Positions 1 through 8,402 of a DNA stretch of 64,000 nucleotides are shown in pieces. Position 1 is the stretch's first letter. Every line of letters starts with the position of its first letter. Source of the DNA: JBNGOQ01 sp050589645 (lineage in GTDB: Bacteria > Bacteroidota > Bacteroidia > Flavobacteriales > Flavobacteriaceae); assembly GCF_050589645.1 (NCBI RefSeq), contig NZ_JBNGOQ010000002.1, positions 682,001-746,000 of the forward strand, given 5' to 3'. The position numbers and the translations under genes were made by a program. Under the pieces are notes generated by a model, which saw only the letters and a list, made by a program, of their open reading frames with translations, searched no databases and was not told the DNA's origin.

Positions 1-1608
1 GCCCTGGATCTGGATAAGATCAAGGAAATTAGCACCTATTATCGGCAACGCATAACCGCTATCAAGGACGAAATCTTTACCACCCGAAAAGAAATTGAAC
101 TGTTGAAAGAAGCGTTGCAGCAACTGGAACTTCAATTGGCTGAAATTAACCAAGCCCCTGAAAAGAGGCAGGGGAAACTGAAAATACGGTTTGATGCCCC
201 GGCTGCTACAAGCCTGCAACTAGCCCTGACCTATACGGTAAAGGATGCAGGATGGATCCCTACCTATGATATCAAATCCAAGCAGATGAACGACCCTATA
301 AAACTGACCTACAAGGCCCTGGTCTACCAAAAGACGGGGAATGCATGGAAGAACGTAAAGGTGATCCTGTCTACCGGGAACCCCCATCTAAATGTGGAAA
401 AACCCGATTTGGGCACGAAGTACCTCAACTTTGTGAGCCGCCATCAAAAGCGTTATGGCAGTGGAGCCGTCAAAAAACACAAATACGCCTTTAACCCCAC
501 AGTGAAACGGGTGCTAGGCACAGTCACCGATGCCTCGGGTGCTCCCCTACCCGGCTGTAGCGTAGTCATTAAGGGAACCACCATAGGAACCCAGACCGAT
601 TTTGATGGCAACTATGCCCTTGATATTAAGGAGGGACAGACGCTGGCCATCTCCTATATCGGATTCAGAACACAGGAACTTCCCATCTACGCTTCCCTGA
701 TGAACGTACGCCTGGATGAAGACGCTGAGATGCTCGAGGAAGTGGTGGTCACCGCATACGGAACCGCCGGCACCGCTTCCTCTGGAAGCGTACGTGGTTA
801 TTCCAGTACCCCAAAACCCGTTTTACCGCTCTACCTGATAGACGGTGTTCCCGTGGACGGCTTTGCCGAGGGCGACCTGGACGAAAGCGAAATCCTGTCC
901 ATTGAAGTCCTCAAAGAAGCGAGCGCTACCTCTATTTATGGAAGCCGGGGAGCTCATGGGGTAATCCTGATCACCACACGCAAAAGCCGACAAAAGGAAG
1001 GCGTGACCAGTACGGAGTTCGTTATTAAAAAGCCCTACTCCATTGTATCGGATGGGGACATCACGGCCATAGAGATCAACACCTATCAGTTCGATGCGAC
1101 CTATGAATACTTTGCGGCCCCGATCGTCAATGAGAATGTGTTTCTCACCGCCTCCTTTACGGATTGGGAGCGTTATAACCTGTTACCTGGAGAGGCCAAC
1201 GTCTATTTTGATGGTGGTTATGCGGGGAAAACCGCGATCGATCCCTATATCGCCAAGAAAGAAATGTCCGTTTCCCTGGGAATTGATCCCAGTATTACCG
1301 TTGTGCGCAGGCAGAACAAAAATTTTAAGAGCAACGCTTTTATCGGAAGCAACCGAATTTTGGATAGGAATTACGAACTGGAGGTGAAAAACAATAAGTC
1401 AACTCCAATTACCCTAAAGCTGATGGACCGTATTCCGCAGTCGCAAAACAAGGAAATCAAAGTAAGTGAAATAGAAACTTTTACCGCCGATTACGATAAA
1501 AAGAAAGGGCTATTGACCTGGAAACTGGAATTGAACAGCAAGGAGAACAAAAAGGAAGGTTTCTCCTTTAAGGTAAAGTATCCACGCTACAGAGCCATCT
1601 CCTTGTAG
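1..1608 (+). CDS. MuiA/DUF4139-family protein with inserted carboxypeptidase-regulatory and TonB-plug-like segment (5' end outside window)
   Basis: The frame is open from base 1, so the gene begins upstream; a TTG at 103 is only an internal codon. Counting visible codons from base 1, residues about 1-60 are helical and Lys/Glu-rich, and 65-150 form the first part of the DUF4139 beta domain (GWIPTYDI motif). Residues 171-240 look like a CarboxypepD_reg domain (GTVTDASGAPLPG, then DFDGNY), 245-327 resemble a SusC-type plug (EVVVTAYG, LIDGVPVDG, SIYGSRGAHG), and the rest resumes DUF4139 up to the C-terminus. MuiA-like proteins are secreted or periplasmic and of unknown biochemical role. The plug-like insert has no barrel behind it, so a receptor function is not supported; it may be a docking module. 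A terminator-like hairpin follows the stop. Confidence 0.8.
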   Translation, partial: ALDLDKIKEISTYYRQRITAIKDEIFTTRKEIELLKEALQQLELQLAEINQAPEKRQGKLKIRFDAPAATSLQLALTYTVKDAGWIPTYDIKSKQMNDPIKLTYKALVYQKTGNAWKNVKVILSTGNPHLNVEKPDLGTKYLNFVSRHQKRYGSGAVKKHKYAFNPTVKRVLGTVTDASGAPLPGCSVVIKGTTIGTQTDFDGNYALDIKEGQTLAISYIGFRTQELPIYASLMNVRLDEDAEMLEEVVVTAYGTAGTASSGSVRGYSSTPKPVLPLYLIDGVPVDGFAEGDLDESEILSIEVLKEASATSIYGSRGAHGVILITTRKSRQKEGVTSTEFVIKKPYSIVSDGDITAIEINTYQFDATYEYFAAPIVNENVFLTASFTDWERYNLLPGEANVYFDGGYAGKTAIDPYIAKKEMSVSLGIDPSITVVRRQNKNFKSNAFIGSNRILDRNYELEVKNNKSTPITLKLMDRIPQSQNKEIKVSEIETFTADYDKKKGLLTWKLELNSKENKKEGFSFKVKYPRYRAISL

Positions 1609-1659
1609 GACCTGTTCTTCCCTTTTTTGGAGAAGAATGCAAATTTTCTATGTAAAAAG

Positions 1660-1692
1660 GCCACCCAAACACCTGGGTGGCATACATTTTGT
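1660..1692 (+). terminator. terminator-like hairpin after the MuiA-family gene
   Basis: A perfect 7-bp stem GCCACCC/GGGTGGC (1660-1666 with 1675-1681) has an 8-base loop and is followed by a T-rich stretch, but not by an uninterrupted T run. It lies 50 bases after the stop. A second short hairpin (ACCCC CATGC GGGGT) sits near 1814-1828. Nothing else is seen in the 262-base gap. Confidence 0.4.
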
Positions 1693-1870
1693 GGCATTTT
1701 TTATACAAGCCATCTCTATCTTTCGGACGTTTTGCAACTGCTTGGCACCCTTACGGTGTGTCAATGCGCGTGAAGCATTGTTGCTTTCCTATTTGGAAGC
1801 ATCTAAAAAGAACACCCCCATGCGGGGTGCAAGAAGTTATTCATTCAATTACTAAATTTAAATCTGTGCT

Positions 1871-2749
1871 ATGAGAACACTATTTCTATCCATTGCAATG
1901 GTATTTTCCCTTTGGGCCCTTGGCCAGGGAAATGCCGCCAAAAATGACATTGTATTCACCAAAACTGGTGAGATTATTCAAGGTAAAGTGGTCAAGGTCA
2001 CAGCCTCAACCATTAGTTTTACCTACCCTGGCGAAACCCTGATCAACGAAATTGGAACCCAAAACCTGGAAAAGATTGTCTTTTCAAGCGGCAGGACACA
2101 ATCTTTTGGAACATCCTCCGCTGGGCAAAAAGCCGAAGAAACCATAACGGTCTTTGCTCCAAACGATGCGGTTCAACAAAAGGAAACTACCACGCCCATC
2201 CCTAAGGAAGAGATCTATCTAGGCCCGGGTTACGAAGAGAACAAATTATCGGTGATTCCGTTGAGTTTTACCAAGAACGGTACCTATGACAAGGACGTTT
2301 CCAGTCAGATGACTCAATTTGTAACCGATTATTTGGCCCAAAAGAACCAATCCCTGCCCATTACCGTACAGGACATGATGACCACTATAAAAAACTTAGT
2401 GGACTCCAATGTTGGATTTCGACAATTGTCACAAACACCTATTGACAGGTTACAGCAAATTTTAAAATCGGAATATATTGTTATGGTCGAGGTAAACGAG
2501 AGCAGCGCAAAGGCCGAGAAAAAGGATTCCGGTTTTTTTGATAGTACGACAGAACCCGCTTCGTCCGAATCTGGCCTGCGCTATGACATCGAACTAATCG
2601 TGTATGGAGATCAGGGGGCCGAAAAATACTCGACAAAGTTTTCGGACGAGCGCTCTTTCGGTTCTCCTTTGGGAAATGCCCATCAGGAAGGCTGGAAAAC
2701 CGCCATGCAATACGTCTTGGATCAGGTATTGGCCTCTGGCAACCTTTAA
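1871..2749 (+). CDS. secreted protein of unknown function
   Basis: This 292-residue protein starts with a clear signal peptide (about residues 1-19, ending ALGQG). The mature N-terminal part (about 25-75) reads as small beta strands, with a phrase of the type FTKTGEIIQGKVVKV seen in flavobacterial secreted proteins. The middle is Thr/Glu-rich, and residues 105-290 look like a mixed alpha/beta domain that I cannot name. No catalytic motif stands out. The gene stands alone between hairpins and converges on the QEGLA-protein gene. The start ATG directly precedes the signal peptide, so it is well supported. Likely periplasmic or surface-exposed; no function is proposed. Confidence 0.7.
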   Translation: MRTLFLSIAMVFSLWALGQGNAAKNDIVFTKTGEIIQGKVVKVTASTISFTYPGETLINEIGTQNLEKIVFSSGRTQSFGTSSAGQKAEETITVFAPNDAVQQKETTTPIPKEEIYLGPGYEENKLSVIPLSFTKNGTYDKDVSSQMTQFVTDYLAQKNQSLPITVQDMMTTIKNLVDSNVGFRQLSQTPIDRLQQILKSEYIVMVEVNESSAKAEKKDSGFFDSTTEPASSESGLRYDIELIVYGDQGAEKYSTKFSDERSFGSPLGNAHQEGWKTAMQYVLDQVLASGNL

Positions 2750-2760
2750 TTTTGCCTTAA

Positions 2761-2810
2761 AAAAGTAGGAATGGCAGTAAGAACGAGTGTTTTGCTGTCA
2801 TTCTTATTTC
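2761..2810. terminator. bidirectional terminator-like hairpin between convergent genes
   Basis: AGGAATGGCAG (2767-2777) pairs with CTGTCATTCTT (2795-2805) over 11 positions with two G-U pairs. An A run lies on the left and T-rich sequence on the right, as expected for a two-way terminator. It overlaps the stop codon of the minus-strand gene. Confidence 0.45.
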
Positions 2811-3976
2811 AAATTATTCAAAATAAAATCGAGGGTTTTGTTCGTATTCAGGTTTTGGGCGTAAGAGTGGTTCTTATGGGTAATGTTTTGGGCCAATCCC
2901 AAATAGCGTAGTTTCTTTATGATGTCCTCATATTCCAGTGTGACCTTACCGGTAAGCAGGGTATCCATGGGTTCTTCGTGCAGGTACCGTTTGTATATTT
3001 TGCGCAGGCCGCTCAAATAAAGTCGGTCTTTTGTAAACCCACCTCCCCGATGTGCGCGTAAGGTGATGGTGAAGGCATCCTCCCTATTGAGTTTATACTG
3101 ATTATGGATTAAATCAAAGGTGTCCGAAAAAGCGTAACCTTTTATTAAACTATCGGATGCTAAAACCCTGTAGGCCAATTCTTTGAGTCTTTTCAGCCTT
3201 AACGCACCGCCCATGTACTCCCCAAAAACGGCCAGACCTTCCTGGGTCTCCACATTTTTTGGAAAGCCGTTGGAGAAAATCTTTAAGGGTTGCAAGATTC
3301 CATTGTAGGTGGTGACCAAATGCACCCCTATTTCATGATGGGCCAAGGTCAGCAATTGGTTTTTGCTGAACCGGGTATTCTTTTTGATCAACAAGGTCCT
3401 GGTAGAATTGCTTACCATGGCGGCTGCGGCGATATTGGTGGAGAAACGGATGTTCAAGGGAAAATCGTACTGTTTTACAAAGTCTTCAAAATAGGCTTTT
3501 GCCTCTTCGGGGCTAAATACCTTTTCCATATCACCGGTAATGGGCTCATCCTCATAATGCAGAATGAACTTTGCATTGTGCACATCCTTCTCCGTGGGTG
3601 TGCCATAGATCCTAAGGGAATTGTAATAGAACTTCTTATCGGCCCCAATGGTTTCTATACATTGGATCATGTTGGCATAATAATAAATGATGTCCTGGTA
3701 CAGCTTTCTAATCTGTTCGTCCGCGATGCGCTCCAAACGTTGGGAAAAAAACAATCGATGCAGTTTGTAGGGATCAAACTTAAGTTTGGGGTATTTAAAG
3801 GTGGGGTCCTCACTATATTTTGAAGTAAAAAACCGATGTTTCTCTTTTTCAATGTTCAACGGATTCACGTAGTTGAGCAGCTCTATGCGCTTTACCAAGC
3901 GATCCAGGTTGGCATCAATATCAAAGAGTTCGGCATTTGCCCGTTTTATATCCCGAAATTCCCCTTCCCTGATCAT
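2804..3976 (-). CDS. QEGLA-motif protein, MATCAP-like (DUF1704) metallopeptidase
   Basis: This 390-residue protein carries the signature of the family annotated as 'flavohemoglobin expression-modulating QEGLA motif protein'. I see HEIGVH at residues 214-219 (an HExxxH zinc motif) and TQEGLA at 244-249, whose Glu is the likely third ligand. The same pair marks the eukaryotic MATCAP tyrosine carboxypeptidases (KIAA0895-type), so a metallo-carboxypeptidase role is more likely than the historical flavohemoglobin label. There is no signal peptide, so it acts in the cytoplasm. Its ATG overlaps the stop of the amidohydrolase gene by 4 bases (ATGA), implying translational coupling. It is the last gene of the four-gene set 7169-2804. 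The substrate is unknown. Confidence 0.85.
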   Translation of the reverse strand: MIREGEFRDIKRANAELFDIDANLDRLVKRIELLNYVNPLNIEKEKHRFFTSKYSEDPTFKYPKLKFDPYKLHRLFFSQRLERIADEQIRKLYQDIIYYYANMIQCIETIGADKKFYYNSLRIYGTPTEKDVHNAKFILHYEDEPITGDMEKVFSPEEAKAYFEDFVKQYDFPLNIRFSTNIAAAAMVSNSTRTLLIKKNTRFSKNQLLTLAHHEIGVHLVTTYNGILQPLKIFSNGFPKNVETQEGLAVFGEYMGGALRLKRLKELAYRVLASDSLIKGYAFSDTFDLIHNQYKLNREDAFTITLRAHRGGGFTKDRLYLSGLRKIYKRYLHEEPMDTLLTGKVTLEYEDIIKKLRYLGLAQNITHKNHSYAQNLNTNKTLDFILNNLK

Positions 3977-4800
3977 AGTGTATCCCTTTGAAATTCCTTC
4001 ACCTGTAAAGGTATCAATTCTTTAAGTTGCTGTTCCACCGAGCGTACCACCTCGGGATAAATCGTCCCCTCATATTCATCGCAATATACCTTTGCGATCT
4101 CTGTCGCCAAAACTAGCGTATCCTTAAAGTTTTGGGTGATATATTTTAAGAAATGCCCATTGCCCTGAAACGTATCGTTGATCTTGGAGGTAGAGGCAAT
4201 GCCATTGGGCAGCGTCATACCACCCAATTTTTGGCTCCAGGCCCTTGCTTGTGACCCAAACCGGTCATTATCAATATTAGCGGTCCCCAAATTCCAGCAG
4301 GGTACCTCCCGGTCCCAACGTTTCCAATTATAACTGTGCATATCGAACACCAAGGCTTTGCCATAGCGCGATTCTATTTGGTGTACCAAGGCGTGCACCA
4401 CTTCATAAAAGGCATGGTGCTTCCGCAGACTATGGGACTTTTCTGTTTCCGTCAAGGGCCGTTTCCAAAGTTGTTTGCCCCATGCATCCGTGTAAATGGC
4501 CGTTTCCGGGGCACGGTTCAGATCATATTCGAACCTGCTATCACAGCCAGCGATTACAATGGGATGCGTCTGTACCATTTCCTTGGTACAGGGGTCTTCC
4601 TCGTACCAACGTTCGTATTCGGTATGCAAGCACGGTTCCCATAACGACTTCCTAAACTGGTGCCCGTCATGTACGGCCCCACAAATATACGGGGCATATT
4701 CCTCAATCTTGATCGTAAAGGAATAATCCTCGGCCACGGCCTCAAACGGTGTGCCCGAGCGGATACGGGAAACAATATCGCTTATGGAAAGTTTATGCAT
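3973..4800 (-). CDS. N-formylglutamate amidohydrolase-family protein
   Basis: This 275-residue protein fits the N-formylglutamate amidohydrolase (PF05013) family: HDG near residues 44-46, DSRFEYDLNR near 87-96 (substrate-carboxylate binding region), DMHSYN near 153-158, and a late ATEIAKVYCDE segment. The family contains zinc hydrolases that cleave N-acyl-glutamate-type amides. No hut genes are nearby, so histidine degradation is an unlikely role. It overlaps the upstream ATP-grasp gene by 8 bases and the downstream QEGLA gene by 4, so all three are probably made from one message and act in one pathway, possibly removing a glutamate-like group that the ATP-grasp enzyme adds. The true substrate is unknown. 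Confidence 0.85.
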   Translation of the reverse strand: MHKLSISDIVSRIRSGTPFEAVAEDYSFTIKIEEYAPYICGAVHDGHQFRKSLWEPCLHTEYERWYEEDPCTKEMVQTHPIVIAGCDSRFEYDLNRAPETAIYTDAWGKQLWKRPLTETEKSHSLRKHHAFYEVVHALVHQIESRYGKALVFDMHSYNWKRWDREVPCWNLGTANIDNDRFGSQARAWSQKLGGMTLPNGIASTSKINDTFQGNGHFLKYITQNFKDTLVLATEIAKVYCDEYEGTIYPEVVRSVEQQLKELIPLQVKEFQRDTL

Positions 4801-5824
4801 TCTCTACTTCACTTCGCAGGCGGGATCGTCGGTCAAACGCTTTTAGATTGTCCAAGACCTTGCTTTCAACAAAATCGATTACCTTACACTGTAGTTTGGC
4901 CTTATATACCTTGTTCATGTAGGTGATTCCGCCAGGGGACATCACATTGACCTCTACCAATTTTCCTCCAATGACATCTATCCCCACAAAATAGAGTCCG
5001 TCTTTGACTAGTTTAGGCCCAATTTGTTTGCACAACGCTTTTTCGGGTTTGGTGAGCTGATGTTTCGCGACCGATCCCCCTGCAGAAACATTGGAGCGAT
5101 GATCGTCCGACCCTGGAACCCGTTTCATGGCACCAATGGGTTCCCCATTGAGCAATAAGATACGGACATCGCCCTGATCCGCACCTTCAATATATTCTTG
5201 AAGTATAACATAGTTAGAGCTTCCATCTGAGTTTGTTACATAAAAATCCAATAGGGATTTTATATTGGACATGGCCGATTTTTCGATGAGGATAACCCCA
5301 GAGCCCCCAAAGCCGTTCAAGGGTTTTAGGATCATTTTGTCCGCTTCGGATTCCTTGATTTGCCGCACTAAATAATTTTTATTCTTAGAGACATGGGTCA
5401 CCGGAATAATGTTGCTATGGGAGTCCCCAAATGCTGCCGTATAGAGCTTGTTATTGGCCTCCCGAAGCCCCTGCAGGGAGTTTACGATAAAGACATCGTC
5501 CTTTACCGAATCCAAAAAATTGAGCATTATGGGATCCAGGGGCGGATTGGCACGCATAAAAATCACATCGAACCCTGCCAAGGGCAACATTTCCTCCCGT
5601 AAGGTGGCCTGTTTGTAAAACGTCTTCAGGTTGCTCGATACCTTATCCATTCTGTTGATTACGGTACAGAAAGCGTTGGTGACGCTGTTCCGGATGGTAA
5701 GGTTGGCGGGTGCACAAAGGGCCACGCCATGATTGCGTTTCACACACTCATGGATGAGCGCCAGACTGGTATCGTTCTCTGGGTCTACCTCCTCCCAGGG
5801 GTACATTAAAAAACAGATGTTCAT
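4793..5824 (-). CDS. GshB-like ATP-grasp ligase
   Basis: This 343-residue cytoplasmic enzyme has the ATP-grasp layout of glutathione synthase. An N-terminal substrate domain carries FMRANPPLDP near 90-99, the ATP-binding loop is KPLNGFGGSGV near 168-178, the metal and phosphate segments read ADQGDVRILLLNG and DDHRSNVSAGG, and VGIDVIGGKLVEVNVMSPGG supplies the final magnesium ligands. Glutathione synthase would need a gamma-glutamylcysteine ligase, and no gshA is in this window, so glutathione synthesis is not established. Clustering with a peptidase, an amidohydrolase and a glutamate-type symporter suggests ligation of an amino acid to a peptide or small molecule. It starts 19 bases after the symporter gene. 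Confidence 0.85.
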   Translation of the reverse strand: MNICFLMYPWEEVDPENDTSLALIHECVKRNHGVALCAPANLTIRNSVTNAFCTVINRMDKVSSNLKTFYKQATLREEMLPLAGFDVIFMRANPPLDPIMLNFLDSVKDDVFIVNSLQGLREANNKLYTAAFGDSHSNIIPVTHVSKNKNYLVRQIKESEADKMILKPLNGFGGSGVILIEKSAMSNIKSLLDFYVTNSDGSSNYVILQEYIEGADQGDVRILLLNGEPIGAMKRVPGSDDHRSNVSAGGSVAKHQLTKPEKALCKQIGPKLVKDGLYFVGIDVIGGKLVEVNVMSPGGITYMNKVYKAKLQCKVIDFVESKVLDNLKAFDRRSRLRSEVENA

Positions 5825-5843
5825 TTTTAGTGTTTTTAAGGTT

Positions 5844-7169
5844 CTACTTTACTTCTTCCAAATGGTCGTCCCATTCCTTTACCTTGGGCTGACCCAGTTT
5901 CCCGACGGATTTGGCCACGGCCATCGATACCGTGGCATCCCCGGTAATGTTCACTACGGTTCGGCACATATCCAAAGGTCGGTCTACTGCAAAGATCAAG
6001 GCCAACCCTATGGCCAACTTGTCCGCAGGAAACCCGATGGACTCCAGCACAATGACCAGCATAACCATACCCGCACCGGGAACCGCCGCTGAACCAATAG
6101 AGGCCAACAAAGCGGTAAGCACTATGGTCAACTGGTCGGCCAAAGTGAGGTCAAAAGCCAGCGCCTGTGCGATGAACACTGCCGCCACACCTTGGTATAA
6201 ACTCGTGCCATCCATATTGATCGTGGCTCCGACCGGTAGCACAAAACTGGACACTTCCTTGTCTACTCCTATATGCTCCTCTACCCTTTCCATGGTTACC
6301 GGCAAGGTAGCCGCACTGGAACTAGTGGAAAAGGCCAACAATTGGGCCGGACTGATTTCCTTAAGGAACCAGAATGGGTTTTTCTTGGTAAAAACGGAAA
6401 CCACAATGGCGTAGAATACAATCATCAGAAAAAGGCCCAGCACCACCACTCCTGCATATTTTAACAAGGCCAAGAGCAGTTCCGGGTCGCTCGAAGAGGC
6501 CACAACGCCCGCCAAAAGCGCAAAGACCGCAAAAGGCGCAGTTAACATGATAAGGTCCACCATTTTCAACACTACGTCATTGAGGGCGTCAAAAAACTGT
6601 TTCAGAGGTTTTGCACGCTCCTCCCCGATGAGCAACATGGATATGCCAAGAAAAATGGTAAAAAAGATTACCTGAAGCATCAAACTGTTGTTGCTCATAG
6701 CTGCAAGGGCATTATCAGGAACCATATCTACCAAAAAATTGAGAGGACCACTATCTTTTTGCCGGGTGGCCTCTTCGATTTTGGAAGTTACCCCGCTATC
6801 TGAGGCATAGGTATCGGTCAATTTCGTAATCGTCGCTTCCGAAATACCCTCGCCAGGCTGAAAAAGATTCACCAGCAGTAATCCGACACTAATGGCCACC
6901 ACGGTAGTCCCCACGTAGATGCCAATGGTCCGCAGACCAATATTCCTAAATTTGGAAATGTCCTTTAGGTCGGAGATTCCCTTTACCAGGGAGGCAATAA
7001 TCAAGGGAATGGCGATCAGTTTCAGGAGTTTTACAAAGATGGTTCCAAAGGGTTGTACCCAGTCTGCTATAAAACCTTTCCCCCAGGAGAGATAGGTCAT
7101 TCCGAAACCAAAAACAATACCAACTATCATCCCAATGAGAATTTGCCAGTGCAATTCAATTTTACGCAT
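5844..7169 (-). CDS. dicarboxylate/amino-acid:cation symporter (DAACS family)
   Basis: This 441-residue inner-membrane protein has the GltP/GltT pattern: eight or so hydrophobic helices, the serine-rich hairpin FSTSSSAATLP, and the NMDGT motif of helix 7 (GATINMDGTSLYQG). Family members import glutamate, aspartate or C4-dicarboxylates with sodium or protons. The late segment DRPLDMCRTVVNITGD holds the Asp and Arg that bind the substrate amino and side-chain carboxylate groups in glutamate/aspartate carriers, so an acidic amino acid is likely. It is the first gene of the set running to 2804 and lies 56 bases after aroC. Supply of glutamate or aspartate to the ligase downstream is an inference. 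Confidence 0.9.
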   Translation of the reverse strand: MRKIELHWQILIGMIVGIVFGFGMTYLSWGKGFIADWVQPFGTIFVKLLKLIAIPLIIASLVKGISDLKDISKFRNIGLRTIGIYVGTTVVAISVGLLLVNLFQPGEGISEATITKLTDTYASDSGVTSKIEEATRQKDSGPLNFLVDMVPDNALAAMSNNSLMLQVIFFTIFLGISMLLIGEERAKPLKQFFDALNDVVLKMVDLIMLTAPFAVFALLAGVVASSSDPELLLALLKYAGVVVLGLFLMIVFYAIVVSVFTKKNPFWFLKEISPAQLLAFSTSSSAATLPVTMERVEEHIGVDKEVSSFVLPVGATINMDGTSLYQGVAAVFIAQALAFDLTLADQLTIVLTALLASIGSAAVPGAGMVMLVIVLESIGFPADKLAIGLALIFAVDRPLDMCRTVVNITGDATVSMAVAKSVGKLGQPKVKEWDDHLEEVK

Positions 7170-7225
7170 ATCGTTGTTTTAGGGCGGTAAGATACTATTT
7201 TGAACCGAAAACCCTAGGGACAAAT

Positions 7226-8290
7226 TTATATTTTGTTGGTACGGGAAAGCAGGGAATAATCGGCCAAAACCAAGGCTGCCATGGCCTCTACAATGGGCAC
7301 CGCCCGTGGGACAACACAGGGGTCGTGCCTTCCCTTGCCCTTGGTGGTGATTTTTTTCCCCTCCTTGTTGATGGTCTCATAGGGCTGGATGATGGTGGCC
7401 ACGGGTTTAAAGGCCACATTGAAGTAAATATCCATCCCGTTGCTGATGCCGCCTTGCACACCACCGCTTAAATTCGTCTGCGTTGTGCCATCGGTATTGT
7501 AAGCGTCATTGTGTTGGCTGCCCTTCATCACCACACCGCCAAAGCCACTGCCATATTCAAAGCCCTTTACCGCGTTTATGGATAGCATTGCCCTGCCCAA
7601 TTCGGCATGTAATTTGTCAAAGACCGGTTCTCCAAGACCAATTGGTACATTTTGGATGACACAGCTGATGATGCCACCAATGGTATCGCCCTCTTTACGT
7701 ATCGCCTTGATATATTCGATCATTTTTTGAGCCATCCCTGGGTCCGGACAGCGCACTGCATTGGATTCGATAAGAGAAAAATCCAATTCCTGATAGGGTT
7801 TATCCAATTTCATGGAGCCTACTTGGGACACATAGGCATGAATCTGTACAGGAGCCAGAAACTGTTTGGCTATGGCCCCGGCCACTACCCTACTAGCCGT
7901 TTCCCTTGCAGAACTTCGCCCACCGCCGCGATAATCCCGAAAGCCATATTTTTGATCATACACATAGTCCGCATGGGAAGGCCTATAAGAGTCCTTGATA
8001 TGCGTGTAATCCTTGGATTTCTGATTGGTATTGTGGATGGCAAAACCGATGGGTGTACCGGTGGTCTTTCCTTCAAATATCCCGGAATAAAAGACCACGG
8101 TATCCGGCTCCTTGCGTTGGGTCACAATGTCTGACTGCCCCGGTTTTCTACGGTTCAATTCGCGTTGCACTGCTTCCAAATCCAGGGACATTCCTGATGG
8201 GCAGCCATCAAGCACCCCGCCAATTGCGGCCCCATGTGATTCCCCGAAAGTAGTAAGTTTAAATAGGTTTCCGAAAGTATTGCCCGCCAT
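7226..8290 (-). CDS. aroC: chorismate synthase
   Basis: Chorismate synthase removes phosphate from 5-enolpyruvylshikimate-3-phosphate, using reduced FMN, to make chorismate. The 354-residue protein begins MAGNTFGNLFKLTTFGESHG and contains GGRSSARETASRVVAG, typical of AroC. The frame is open 32 codons further upstream, but I place the start at 8290. Family alignment begins there, and a good promoter (boxes at 8308-8315 and 8335-8339) lies inside the would-be extension. No other aro genes are adjacent. Length matches the family. Confidence 0.95.
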   Translation of the reverse strand: MAGNTFGNLFKLTTFGESHGAAIGGVLDGCPSGMSLDLEAVQRELNRRKPGQSDIVTQRKEPDTVVFYSGIFEGKTTGTPIGFAIHNTNQKSKDYTHIKDSYRPSHADYVYDQKYGFRDYRGGGRSSARETASRVVAGAIAKQFLAPVQIHAYVSQVGSMKLDKPYQELDFSLIESNAVRCPDPGMAQKMIEYIKAIRKEGDTIGGIISCVIQNVPIGLGEPVFDKLHAELGRAMLSINAVKGFEYGSGFGGVVMKGSQHNDAYNTDGTTQTNLSGGVQGGISNGMDIYFNVAFKPVATIIQPYETINKEGKKITTKGKGRHDPCVVPRAVPIVEAMAALVLADYSLLSRTNKI

Positions 8291-8307
8291 AGAGTATGAT
8301 TTCGTTC

Positions 8308-8339
8308 CAAAGGTATATCTAAATTGGGCAAAACCAAAA
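8308..8339 (-). promoter_or_regulatory. aroC promoter (Bacteroidota type)
   Basis: On the minus strand, TTTTG (8339-8335) and TACCTTTG (8315-8308) are separated by 19 bases. This matches the TTG / TAnnTTTG consensus. Transcription would begin near 8304, 14 bases before the aroC ATG. Confidence 0.65.
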
Positions 8340-8402
8340 TTTGTTCTTACAGCAATGTTGCGCCAACAAAGCTCGTAGTATCCCATCCAAGGGAAAGACG
8401 AT

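Noticed and set aside
1637..1874. Short open frames between the MuiA-family gene and the secreted protein
   Set aside because: They span terminator-like hairpins and have atypical composition for this genome.
3290..3823. A 177-codon open frame on the plus strand opposite the QEGLA gene
   Set aside because: It is the shadow of a strongly supported gene with conserved motifs; no family features, no promoter, no signal.
4793..5824. Calling the ATP-grasp gene glutathione synthase outright
   Set aside because: No gamma-glutamylcysteine ligase is in the window, and the operon partners point elsewhere.
8291..8386. N-terminal extension of aroC by 32 codons
   Set aside because: The segment contains the aroC promoter and is absent from the family.
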